Below are positions 39,345 through 46,997 of a DNA stretch of 64,000 nucleotides, piece after piece (the first letter of the stretch is position 1; each line of letters opens with the position of its first letter). The DNA is from Petroclostridium xylanilyticum (GTDB taxonomy: Bacteria; Bacillota; Clostridia; SK-Y3), in contig NZ_NPML01000019.1 in NCBI RefSeq assembly GCF_002252565.1, positions 496,001 to 560,000 on the forward strand, given 5' to 3'. The position numbers and the translations under genes are program-made. The notes under the pieces are model-generated. The model saw only the letters and a program-made list of their open reading frames with translations, ran no database searches and was not told the DNA's origin.

Positions 39345-40736
39345 ATGCAAAATACTGAAAAAAACATGGACAAAATCGTAGCCCTTTGTAAGGGCAGAGG
39401 TTTCGTATATTCCGGTTCAGAAATCTACGGAGGCTTGGCTAACACATGGGATTACGGACCTTTAGGTGTAGAGTTTAAAAATAATGTCAAAAGAGCCTGG
39501 TGGAAAAAATTCGTACAGGAGTCTCCATACAATGTAGGTTTGGATTCCGCTATCCTTATGAATCCTCAAACATGGGTAGCTTCAGGACATGTGGGCGGCT
39601 TCAGTGATCCTTTGATGGATTGTAAGGAATGCAAATCCCGCTATAGAGCTGATAAGCTCATTGAGGATGCAGCAAAAGAAAAAGGTGAAATTGTTACTGT
39701 TGACGGCTGGGATAACGAAAAAATGCTGGAATACATAAAAGAGAATAATATCGCCTGCCCTAAATGCGGCGCGAAAAACTTTACTGACATTCGAAAGTTT
39801 AACCTCATGTTTAAGACTTTTCAGGGAGTTACGGAGGATTCCAAGGCGGAAATATATCTTCGTCCTGAAACCGCCCAGGGTATTTTCGTAAACTTTAAAA
39901 ATATTCAAAGAACTTCCAGAAAGAAAATTCCTTTTGGTGTGGGTCAGATTGGTAAATCCTTCAGAAATGAAATCACTCCCGGCAACTTTACATTTAGAAC
40001 CCGGGAATTTGAACAAATGGAACTTGAATTTTTCTGCAAGCCTGGTGAAGACCTGAAATGGTTCGCTTACTGGAAAGAGTTCTGCAAAAACTGGCTGTTA
40101 AACCTTGGTATCAAGGAAGAAAATATCCGCTTGAGAGATCACAGCCCGGAAGAACTGTCCCACTACAGTAACGCTACCACCGATATTGAATTTCTTTTCC
40201 CGTTTGGCTGGGGTGAATTATGGGGTATTGCGGATAGAACTGATTTTGATTTAAGGCAGCATAGTGAGCATTCGGGGGAAACACTGGACTATCTGGACCC
40301 CGTGACCAATGAAAGGTATATACCTTATTGCATTGAGCCTTCTCTCGGCGCAGACCGCGTAGCCCTTGCGTTTCTGGTAGATGCTTATGATGAAGAAGAA
40401 CTGGAAGGTGGAGATTCCCGTGTAGTACTAAGGCTTCATCCTGCCCTTGCCCCCATCAAGGCAGCTATCCTTCCTCTCACCAAAAAATTAGGAGATGAGG
40501 CATATAAGCTTTACGAAAAATTATCCAAAAAATTCATGTGCGAATATGATGAAACAGGAAGCATTGGTAAGAGATACAGGAGACAGGATGAAATCGGTAC
40601 ACCTTTCTGTATTACTTTTGACTTTGACTCTCTTGAAGATCATAGTGTTACAGTAAGAAATAGAGATAGCATGGATCAGATAAGAATTAAGATTGATGAG
40701 TTAGAACAATTCTTAAGTGAGAAAATTGAATTTTAA
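39345..40736 (+). CDS. glyS: Glycine--tRNA ligase, homodimeric class II type
   Basis: Charges tRNA-Gly with glycine in an ATP-dependent reaction. At 463 residues this is the single-chain alpha2 type, not the alpha2beta2 GlyQS type. Class II motifs are seen: motif 2 in [25 protein letters not shown] (about 207-230) and motif 3 in [10 protein letters not shown] near 348. An insertion with zinc-type cysteines (CKECKSRY near 88 and CPKCGAKN near 139) matches this class. The C-terminal anticodon-binding domain follows ([10 protein letters not shown] to the end). GGAGG lies about nine bases before the ATG. Expression is controlled by the upstream T-box. A weak hairpin without T-run follows at 40760-40802. 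Confidence 0.97.
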   Translation: MQNTEKNMDKIVALCKGRGFVYSGSEIYGGLANTWDYGPLGVEFKNNVKRAWWKKFVQESPYNVGLDSAILMNPQTWVASGHVGGFSDPLMDCKECKSRYRADKLIEDAAKEKGEIVTVDGWDNEKMLEYIKENNIACPKCGAKNFTDIRKFNLMFKTFQGVTEDSKAEIYLRPETAQGIFVNFKNIQRTSRKKIPFGVGQIGKSFRNEITPGNFTFRTREFEQMELEFFCKPGEDLKWFAYWKEFCKNWLLNLGIKEENIRLRDHSPEELSHYSNATTDIEFLFPFGWGELWGIADRTDFDLRQHSEHSGETLDYLDPVTNERYIPYCIEPSLGADRVALAFLVDAYDEEELEGGDSRVVLRLHPALAPIKAAILPLTKKLGDEAYKLYEKLSKKFMCEYDETGSIGKRYRRQDEIGTPFCITFDFDSLEDHSVTVRNRDSMDQIRIKIDELEQFLSEKIEF

Positions 40737-40838
40737 ATAATAAATTTCTTCACTCAGACATACGCCTATCTGGCACTATGCCAATGTGTCAGATAAGCGT
40801 ATCTGCCTTATTAGCCCGATTGCTTTCTTCTATAGCTC

Positions 40839-41828
40839 CTACAATCCGATTGATTTCACCCTGTCCTCTGTAAATGTTTTTCTAACCGCTTTTCCATTTA
40901 AGTAGTTAAAACTCTTTCCCTGATAACTGTCTCTTTTCTCCATTTCTTCCTCTATCCTGTCCCGTATCTTCCACCAACTGGTGTTCCAGTTTACAAACAG
41001 GGTATTTCCCTCCGGCGCTCTTCCGATAAGGCGTTGAATAGCAATATGAGGAGCCAGGTACTCTAAAAATGTTATTACACGGTCCACATATTGTTCCACA
41101 GGAATAATAGTAAACTCCCCATTTTGGTACATATCTCCCATGACAGTGCCTTTCACAATGTAAAGGGAATGAAGTTTGACCTGTTTTATTCCAAGGGAAG
41201 ATATAATTTTTGCATTTTCAACCACATCATCCATCGTATCCCATGGAAGGTTTAATATGAGATGTACACAAGTATCAAAATTGAATCTATTGATTCTTAA
41301 AACAGCATCAATAAATTCTGCCAGGGTGTGGCCCCTATTAATTTTTTTCAGCGAGTGGTAATTGACTGTTTGGAGACCCAGTTCGATACTTATTTCTACC
41401 CCTTGTTTCTGTCTCACATCATTTAGAAACATAAGGTATTTTTCATTTATGCAATCAGGGCGGGTGGATATGCCAATCTCTACAATTTCAGGTTTGCATG
41501 CTTCCAATATGTGTGTTTTAAAATCTTCAAGAGGCAAGTAGGTATTGGTAAAGTTCTGGAAGTAGGCTATAAACTTATGGGCATTGTACTTTTCTTTGAT
41601 ATACTGCATATTGGTTTCAATTTGCTCACTTACAGACATGTAACTAGGAAGATTCTCAAAACCAGCCCCTTCTTCTCCACAAAAAATACACCCCCCGCAG
41701 CCTACCGTCCCATCTCGATTAGGACAGGTTACAGGGAGATTTATAGGCAACTTGTATACTTTTTCGCCATATTTGTTTTTTAAATATTGAGAATAAACGT
41801 TATATCGTCTATTGGTTACATCTGACAT
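40839..41828 (-). CDS. TIGR01212 family radical SAM protein (YhcC-like)
   Basis: Radical SAM enzyme with the unusual extended motif of the YhcC group: CPNRDGTVGCGGCIFC near residues 30-48 supplies the 4Fe-4S cysteines. The core TIM barrel continues with the glutamate of EIGISTRPDC and the repeat-like HSLYIVKGT segment. At 329 residues it is of normal size. GGGGGG lies six bases before the ATG. The substrate is not established for the family; a tRNA or nucleic-acid-related modification is often suggested. Monocistronic. Confidence 0.9.
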   Translation of the reverse strand: MSDVTNRRYNVYSQYLKNKYGEKVYKLPINLPVTCPNRDGTVGCGGCIFCGEEGAGFENLPSYMSVSEQIETNMQYIKEKYNAHKFIAYFQNFTNTYLPLEDFKTHILEACKPEIVEIGISTRPDCINEKYLMFLNDVRQKQGVEISIELGLQTVNYHSLKKINRGHTLAEFIDAVLRINRFNFDTCVHLILNLPWDTMDDVVENAKIISSLGIKQVKLHSLYIVKGTVMGDMYQNGEFTIIPVEQYVDRVITFLEYLAPHIAIQRLIGRAPEGNTLFVNWNTSWWKIRDRIEEEMEKRDSYQGKSFNYLNGKAVRKTFTEDRVKSIGL

Positions 41829-41862
41829 AACATACCCCCCAATTTTTAATACAAGATTATCA

Positions 41863-42058
41863 GTTTACAGTTCACGGTTCACAGATTACTGCAAAATTAA
41901 TTAAAGACACATTGCAAATACTTCTTATTTAGCTTAATATGCTGCGCTATATATAACGCGATAATGATTTTGCACTGAAGTTGCAATTAGTTCAGGGTTC
42001 GAAGTTTGGAGTTCCGAGTTAGAAATTACATAAATGAGAATCTCCGAACTCCGAACTG
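41863..42058. repeat. Heptamer repeats in the YhcC-pfkA gap
   Basis: CAGTTCACGGTTCACAG (41868-41885) is a YGTGAAC unit pair. At 41998-42058 a different family appears: degenerate TTCGGAG units and the inverted CTCCGAA-CTCCGAA arms form a hairpin. The gap 41829-42198 holds nothing else I recognise. Confidence 0.65.
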
Positions 42059-42198
42059 AAACACTACTGCAATTGTTATGCACATGCAAAATTCAAAAGT
42101 TAATGTAAGATCTTTAGTTCGTTCAATATAGTTTAAATACTATTTCAAAAACTAAGCTACAAAGCTTGGAGCCTGTAAACCATGAACTATGAATCTAT

Positions 42199-43293
42199 TT
42201 AATCCCCGAAAGAAATTCCAATACCTTTAGCTGTCCTTACAAGTTCCCCTTCCGGATCTACATTTTTTAGCTTTCCTATTACATTTTCCAACGAGTCATA
42301 GGACATATCATTGCCTTTCAGTGTAACCATATTACCAAATTTTCCTTCCATAATCAATTCCACTGCTGCCATTCCATAGCGTGTAGATAATATCCTATCG
42401 TAAGCAGTAGGTGTACCACCTCTTTGCAGGTGTCCAAGAATAGTTGCTCTCGCTTCCAGTCCAACAATCATTTCCAAATCATGAGCTATTTTCGCCCCTA
42501 TTCCTCCTAACCGTATCGGATCAGGACTATTTTCTACAACCTTGCTTACTACCATTTCTCCATCTTTGGATTTTGCACCTTCTGCAACTACAACAAGACT
42601 AAAGTCTTTCCCATCATGTCTTCTGTCATTGATTTTTTCTGCAACCTTTTCAATATCATAGGGTATTTCGGGTATTAAAATGGCATCTGCTCCCCCGGCG
42701 ATTCCTGCTTCAAGGGCAATCCATCCTGCATATCTTCCCATTACTTCCAAACACATAATCCTATGGTGAGATTCTGCTGTAGTATGTAGCCTGTCCAGTG
42801 CTTCAGTAGCAACTGCAACTGCAGTATCAAAGCCAAAAGTCACATCAGTAGATGCCAGGTCATTATCTATGGTTTTAGGAACACCAATTACATTAACTCC
42901 TTTTCTTGCAAAATCCCTGGCGCTTGTAAGCGTACCGTCTCCGCCAATAATAATTATGGCATCAATACCGGCATCCTTTAGGTTTTTTATTCCAACATCG
43001 GATACATCCCTATATACCGTCTTTCCCTCCTCTTCAAAGGGATACTGGAATAGATTGTCTTTATTCGACGTATATAGAATTGTCCCGCCTCTGGGAAGTA
43101 TCCCGGATATCGCATCCATGTCCAGCTTCATTGTTTGTCCAAGATAAAGTCCTCTATAGCCATTTTTGATGCCGACAACTTCCAACCCGTATTTTAAAAT
43201 TGCTGTGCGTGTAGCTGCTCTTATCACCGCATTCAGCCCGGGGGCGTCTCCTCCTCCAGTTAGAATACCTATCTTTTTAATTTTTTTGTTCAT
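42199..43293 (-). CDS. pfkA: 6-phosphofructokinase, ATP-type signature
   Basis: Phosphorylates fructose 6-phosphate to the 1,6-bisphosphate in glycolysis. The 364-residue protein has ILTGGGDAPGLNAVIR at the N-terminus, the phosphate-donor loop IIGGDGTLTSA, PKTIDNDL and the catalytic TVTFGFDTA region. The residue equivalent to E. coli position 104 is glycine, which favours ATP; position 124 is lysine, as in PPi enzymes and plant ATP enzymes, so the signature is mixed. It is longer than the allosteric Bacillus enzyme. I chose ATG 43293, with GGAGGAG upstream, over ATG 43305, which lies inside that site. Another PFK of PPi type occurs at 58654. Confidence 0.88.
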   Translation of the reverse strand: MNKKIKKIGILTGGGDAPGLNAVIRAATRTAILKYGLEVVGIKNGYRGLYLGQTMKLDMDAISGILPRGGTILYTSNKDNLFQYPFEEEGKTVYRDVSDVGIKNLKDAGIDAIIIIGGDGTLTSARDFARKGVNVIGVPKTIDNDLASTDVTFGFDTAVAVATEALDRLHTTAESHHRIMCLEVMGRYAGWIALEAGIAGGADAILIPEIPYDIEKVAEKINDRRHDGKDFSLVVVAEGAKSKDGEMVVSKVVENSPDPIRLGGIGAKIAHDLEMIVGLEARATILGHLQRGGTPTAYDRILSTRYGMAAVELIMEGKFGNMVTLKGNDMSYDSLENVIGKLKNVDPEGELVRTAKGIGISFGD

Positions 43294-43483
43294 AATCTCC
43301 TCCAATGAAATATTTTGTCTTGAATTTTATTTTTAACTTTAATATTGGTTATCGATATTATTAGTTTATCCAATATTATTTTAAAAATAATAGAAGTACA
43401 GACTTTCGTACAGTTTTTGGGTTGTATAAAGAGCTATTGAATGTGAAATGATATAAATGAAATCTCATTAAGGAGGTTTTTTC

Positions 43484-43657
43484 ATGAAGGTACGAGAAGG
43501 ATTAATTCCAACTGTGCTGGGAAGTGCCGTTACTGTTGGCGGAATTGCTTTACGTAATGTAAATCCGTTACTTGGATGGGGAATAGCCGGATTTGGATTG
43601 GCTCATGTAGTATTAGGAGCAATAGACCTAGTTGAACATCGGGCAGTAAGAGACTAA
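43484..43657 (+). CDS. Small hydrophobic hypothetical protein (57 aa)
   Basis: A 57-residue protein starting MKVREGLIPTVLGSAV. AAGGAGG lies about nine bases before the ATG, which makes translation likely. Two short hydrophobic, glycine-rich stretches (about 7-22 and 29-48) suggest membrane association, with a charged C-terminus. I do not recognise the family. It is divergent from pfkA and convergent with the SDR gene; its 3' side is a long AGATTA-repeat hairpin that would stop transcription. Confidence 0.65.
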   Translation: MKVREGLIPTVLGSAVTVGGIALRNVNPLLGWGIAGFGLAHVVLGAIDLVEHRAVRD

Positions 43658-43659
43658 AA

Positions 43660-43736
43660 TTCAGATTCAGACTTAGATTAAGATTGAGGTAAACCCCATT
43701 AAATTAGCCTCTATCTTAATCTTAGTCTTAATCTCA
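43660..43736. repeat. AGATTA hexamer inverted repeat (bidirectional terminator-like)
   Basis: Arms built from AGATTA/AGACTTA units (43665-43692) pair with the complementary CTTAATCT units (43713-43732) around AGG-CCT. The hairpin lies exactly between two convergent genes. Confidence 0.7.
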
Positions 43737-44504
43737 TTCTTCATATATCATTTTAATAGTCATTCCTCCATCAATAACTAAATTCGTTCCTGTGATGAAT
43801 CCTGCCTCCTCTGAACATAAAAACAAACATGCCGCTGCTATGTCTTCAGGATTTCCTACTCTGCCAACGGGGTGCTGAAGGTGGTCTCTTTCGGTCAATT
43901 GGACTTGCTCCCTTTTAGATTGCTTTTTCCAACCGGTTACATCAATCCAACCCGGGCTGATTGCGTTAACTCTGATTTTATCCGGTCCCAGGCTTACTGC
44001 CAGAGAATGTGTCAGTGCAAGTATCCCTCCTTTGGAAGCCGAGTAAGGCTCAGTATTGGGTTCAGACATAAGTGCCCTAGTGGAAGCAATATTGATGACG
44101 GCCCCTCCTCCGTTTTTTTTGATATAAGGAGCGCAATACTTTGTGCACATGAAAGGGCCTCTTAAATTGATTCCCAGAATTCTATCCCATTCTTCCATAG
44201 ATCTTTCATAAATAGATTTATTTCCACCTATTCCTGCATTATTGATTAAAATATTGACTCCACCATAATGTGATACTGCTTCCTGTACCATATTTTTTAC
44301 GCTTTCTTCAGAGGCTACATCTACTTGTACATATATACACTCTCCACCATTTTCACGCATGTATAGCTCATTTTCTTTTCCTGCTTCCTGGTCAATATCT
44401 GCAATTACTACCTTCGCTCCCTCCCGGGCAAAACTTCTGGTAATTGCCATACCTATCCCCTGTGCGCCTCCTGTTACAATCACAACTTTTTCTTTAAATC
44501 TCAT
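43734..44504 (-). CDS. SDR family NAD(P)-dependent oxidoreductase
   Basis: Classical short-chain dehydrogenase of 256 residues. The Rossmann glycine motif is TGGAQGIG (11-18). NNAG is near 88 and catalytic serine-tyrosine-lysine are in STRALMSEPNTEPYSASKGG. Proline-glycine PGWID follows, and ITGTNLVIDGGM ends the fold. D36-type acid in IADID suggests NAD preference. The substrate is unknown; it resembles glucose 1-dehydrogenase or 3-oxoacyl reductase-like enzymes. The ATG now has only GGAATTCAC upstream. Its natural AAAGGAGG site and extended -10 promoter are 1.84 kb away on the other side of an IS607-type element (see that feature), so expression may be reduced or depend on the element. Confidence 0.9.
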   Translation of the reverse strand: MRFKEKVVIVTGGAQGIGMAITRSFAREGAKVVIADIDQEAGKENELYMRENGGECIYVQVDVASEESVKNMVQEAVSHYGGVNILINNAGIGGNKSIYERSMEEWDRILGINLRGPFMCTKYCAPYIKKNGGGAVINIASTRALMSEPNTEPYSASKGGILALTHSLAVSLGPDKIRVNAISPGWIDVTGWKKQSKREQVQLTERDHLQHPVGRVGNPEDIAAACLFLCSEEAGFITGTNLVIDGGMTIKMIYEE

Positions 44505-44513
44505 GTGAATTCC

Positions 44514-44677
44514 GTTATAAGAAACTTATAAAAAGTTATAAATTTTATAACTTTTATGTTCTTTTCCTTATTCATAGAGTCCGCTTTCGGAATCCTACTT
44601 GCGTTTGGTATGACTCTCCAAAGGCTTAAATTCCGATGTAACGACACCGTACATACCAACATAATTCGTTAAGTGAA
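44514..44677 (-). ncRNA. Candidate TnpB guide RNA (reRNA/omegaRNA) region
   Basis: The 164 bp between the tnpB stop and the element end is non-coding, GC-richer and has hairpin potential (GAGTC ... GACTC around 44580-44620). In IS605 and IS607 elements this position encodes the RNA that guides TnpB, whose guide runs past the element end into the flanking gene. Presence is inferred from position only. Confidence 0.4.
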
Positions 44678-45892
44678 TTATGCTGATTTTCCATATTTCA
44701 TTAGATTTATAGCTGCATTTATATCTCTGTCATGCATTATTCCACATTCAGGACACACCCATTTTCTTGTTGATAAAGACATCTTATCTAAAATATATCC
44801 ACATTCACTACATGTCTTGCTTGATGGATAATACCTGTCTGCTACTATAAACCTAATATGATTCCATTTACATTTATATTCCATTATTCTACGAAACTCG
44901 CTAAACATTTGTTCTTGTACGGATTTTGCTAATTTATGGTTTTTAACCATACCTTTAATATTTAAATTTTCCATACACACAAACTCTGGCTTGGCTTTCA
45001 CCAGTTTAGCAGTTTCTTGATGTAAATAATTTGTACGAATGTCTTTTATTTTTTTATGGACTTTACGAATAAGGCACTCCAACTTAATAATGTTTTTAGT
45101 TTTCTTATAACGGTTTACACCTCCTTCTTTTTGTTTTTCATATTTTCTTGATAATTTACGTTGGAGTCTTTTTAATTTTTTATTTAATCTTCTTATTTCT
45201 TGACTCTTATTAATATTAGGTATTTTTCTACCATCATTAATTACTGCTAAATCTTTAACTCCTAAGTCAATGCCTATTCCATCTGAATACTTTTGGTTGT
45301 TGGTAGGTTTATAATCAATACTTACGGTTATAAACCAATTAAAACCATCAAATTTTATTCTTGGATTATAAAATTTTTCCGCTGTTTGTAATTCGATTCT
45401 ATTTTCAGATAGTTTAATCCATCCTATCTTTTCAAGTTTTACTTTATCACCTTTAAATTTTAAATGTCCTAAATCTTCTCTGTGATAAAACCCTTGTTGT
45501 ACATCTTTTTTGCTTTTAAATTTTGGATGTCCTTCTAAATCATAAACTGTCAATTGTCTACCTTGTCTTAATGCTTTTTTCTTAGTTTTTTCAGAATAAT
45601 GTTTATTTTCTATTCTGAAAAAGTTTTTATAAGCTATGCATAAATCCTTTATTGCTTGTTTTGGTATTTGTGCTGAAACTTCATTTAACCAATTATATTC
45701 AGGATTTTTCTTTAGTTGTGTTAGTTCCTTTCTTAACTCTTCATCGTTTATAAACTTGCCACCGTTTTTAAAATTTTCTAATTGCTTAGATAAAGCCCAA
45801 TTATAAGCCCATCGTGCTACATCTGCACATTTCTTTAATAAAGTCTTTTGTTTATTGTTAGGTAATAATTGTACTCTAATTGTCTTTATCAT
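44678..45892 (-). CDS. tnpB: TnpB RNA-guided nuclease-type transposon protein (OrfB)
   Basis: RuvC-type nuclease of IS605/IS607 elements, ancestor-like to Cas12. It is of full length (404 residues). An N-terminal helical DNA-binding region (1-100) is followed by the RuvC triad D209 (GIDLGVKD), E308 (VCMENLNIKG) and D390 (HDRDINAA), all present. The zinc ribbon has C361, C364, C380 and C383. GAGGAG lies ten bases before the ATG. The start overlaps the end of tnpA by 17 bp. Cleavage activity and retention of the element at the donor site are known for the family; activity here is inferred from the intact residues. Confidence 0.93.
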   Translation of the reverse strand: MIKTIRVQLLPNNKQKTLLKKCADVARWAYNWALSKQLENFKNGGKFINDEELRKELTQLKKNPEYNWLNEVSAQIPKQAIKDLCIAYKNFFRIENKHYSEKTKKKALRQGRQLTVYDLEGHPKFKSKKDVQQGFYHREDLGHLKFKGDKVKLEKIGWIKLSENRIELQTAEKFYNPRIKFDGFNWFITVSIDYKPTNNQKYSDGIGIDLGVKDLAVINDGRKIPNINKSQEIRRLNKKLKRLQRKLSRKYEKQKEGGVNRYKKTKNIIKLECLIRKVHKKIKDIRTNYLHQETAKLVKAKPEFVCMENLNIKGMVKNHKLAKSVQEQMFSEFRRIMEYKCKWNHIRFIVADRYYPSSKTCSECGYILDKMSLSTRKWVCPECGIMHDRDINAAINLMKYGKSA

Positions 45893-46262
45893 CTTCGGTC
45901 AACTCCTCAATCATTTTACGTGCTTTGTTTGCTCTTTTACCTTGAAGTTTACAAGAAAATACAGTTATTATTTGCACTAAATCTTCAACAAGTTCTTGTT
46001 GTTCAGTTTTTTCTGTACTATCTATTACTTCAATTTCACATCCATACAGATTAGATATATATTCCACCAATTCAAAACCAAATCTTAACAATCTATCTTT
46101 TTTAATATTTAATACTTGTTTTAATTGGTCATGCGAATAATATCTATATCCATTAGCACCTGTATGATGTGGAATAAGTAATCCTTTTTTGTCCCAGTTT
46201 CTTAATGTTTGAGGAGTTTTTCCAACTAATTTAGAAAACTCATGTATAGTATAATACTTCAC
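45876..46262 (-). CDS. tnpA: IS607 TnpA serine recombinase with internal deletion of the catalytic core
   Basis: Only 128 residues remain of about 200. Residues 1-54 are the MerR-type helix-turn-helix of IS607 TnpA (MKYYTIHEF, TLRNWDKKG). Directly after LNIK the chain continues with KDRLLRFGFELVEY and the C-terminal dimer helix (VFSCKLQGKRANKARKM). The stretch between, which includes the active serine and the CRVSS-like strand, is absent with the frame kept. It may still bind DNA. I chose GTG 46262, with GAGG six to eight bases upstream and the standard MKYY start. A promoter lies at the element edge. Confidence 0.85.
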   Translation of the reverse strand: MKYYTIHEFSKLVGKTPQTLRNWDKKGLLIPHHTGANGYRYYSHDQLKQVLNIKKDRLLRFGFELVEYISNLYGCEIEVIDSTEKTEQQELVEDLVQIITVFSCKLQGKRANKARKMIEELTEDDKDN

Positions 46263-46326
46263 ATTAACCACCTCTAATTGTATTAGACTATACTAAATTA
46301 TAAATGTCAACATTAATTTATGACTT

Positions 46327-46354
46327 TTTATAACTTTTTATTAACTGTTGTCAA
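46327..46354 (-). promoter_or_regulatory. IS607 tnpA promoter at the element edge
   Basis: -35 TTGACA (46349-46354) starts with the first base inside the element. A 16-bp spacer and -10 TATAAA (46327-46332) follow. A second TTGACA lies about 60 bp further in. Confidence 0.55.
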
Positions 46355-46407
46355 CCTCCTTTGGTTTAATGGGAAGTTTTGCATTCTAACATATCAACAT
46401 TATATCA
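46355..46407 (-). promoter_or_regulatory. Stranded promoter and Shine-Dalgarno of the SDR gene
   Basis: Extended -10 TGA-TATAAT (46399-46407) and, 37 bp on, AAAGGAGG (46355-46362). Without the IS these would lead directly to the SDR ATG. Confidence 0.65.
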
Positions 46408-46470
46408 CATATTCACACTAAATATATTTCTGCAAAAAACTATTTATAAAAATATTAAAATATTATTATA

Positions 46471-46533
46471 TGGTTCACAGTAGTAAACGATTTAATAGCT
46501 TTTACTGTGAACCGTGAACTGTGAACCGTGAAC
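46471..46533. repeat. YGTGAAC heptamer inverted repeat
   Basis: TGGTTCACAGTA (46471-46482) pairs with TACTGTGAACC (46503-46513); three more heptamers follow. The remaining AT-rich DNA up to the riboswitch promoter shows nothing I recognise. Confidence 0.7.
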
Positions 46534-46802
46534 TTATTTACTTGATCTGCCATGTAAAATCATTATCAGTAAATATATAGATACTTTTTATGAACTTCTA
46601 TCGATATAGTATCAGTTTAATGCGGTTTATATACTAGCTATATGCTCTTCTCTATTTCAAATTATTACGAAATTATTACAAAAACATTACGGAATTTATT
46701 GGAATCTACTATTATTACGTAATAAATCTGTAAAATCTATTGAGTGCTCAATATATATTAAGAAATTCACCTCCTACGCTTATTATTATGTCAACTTTAT
46801 TT

Positions 46803-46832
46803 TTGACGCGTTCCCTATCTATACACTATAAT
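46803..46832 (+). promoter_or_regulatory. Promoter of the riboswitch-hydrolase transcript
   Basis: -35 TTGACG (46803-46808), 18-bp spacer, -10 TATAAT (46827-46832). Confidence 0.7.
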
Positions 46833-46844
46833 ACTAGCAATGTA

Positions 46845-46990
46845 AAAGTTAGCACACATGGCTGAATCCCTTATATAGGGGTACGGAGGAACCAATAATC
46901 AGGGGTGAATCTACGCTTTTGCGTGGTAGGTATACCTTCTTTACCAAACCCGTCAGCTAACTCCGGAAGCAAATTTACTACGGAAGGAGT
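46845..46990 (+). promoter_or_regulatory. Cyclic di-AMP riboswitch (ydaO/yuaA)
   Basis: The conserved core is visible: GGGGTACGGAGGAACCAATA, then GGGGTGAATCTACGC and the closing CCGTCAGCTAACTCCG. The class commonly controls cell-wall hydrolases and ion transport. No terminator is seen after the aptamer. ACTCC in its 3' strand can pair with the GGAGT of the Shine-Dalgarno sequence, so translational control is suggested. Confidence 0.88.
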
Positions 46991-46997
46991 GTGTTTT

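Larger units (their letters stand above)
44512..46356 (-). mobile_element. IS607-family insertion element
   Basis: The element of about 1.84 kb carries tnpA and tnpB in overlapping frames, as IS607 members do, and its ends are flanked by GG dinucleotides (minus strand, 44512-44513 and 46355-46356), the IS607 target. Both ends contain the AAAAGTTATAA motif. Deleting the element and one GG rejoins AAAGGAGG with AATTCAC and the ATG of the SDR gene, seven bases apart, which fixes the boundaries. TnpA lacks its catalytic core, so this copy cannot move alone. Confidence 0.85.

Noticed and set aside
40760-40802. Terminator after glyS
   Set aside because: The hairpin ATACGC/GCGTAT is stable, but no T-run follows, so it is left undecided.
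46905-46997. ATG at 46905 as start of the SleB-like gene
   Set aside because: It lies inside the cyclic di-AMP aptamer; the ATG at 46998 has a good ribosome site and starts directly at a signal peptide.
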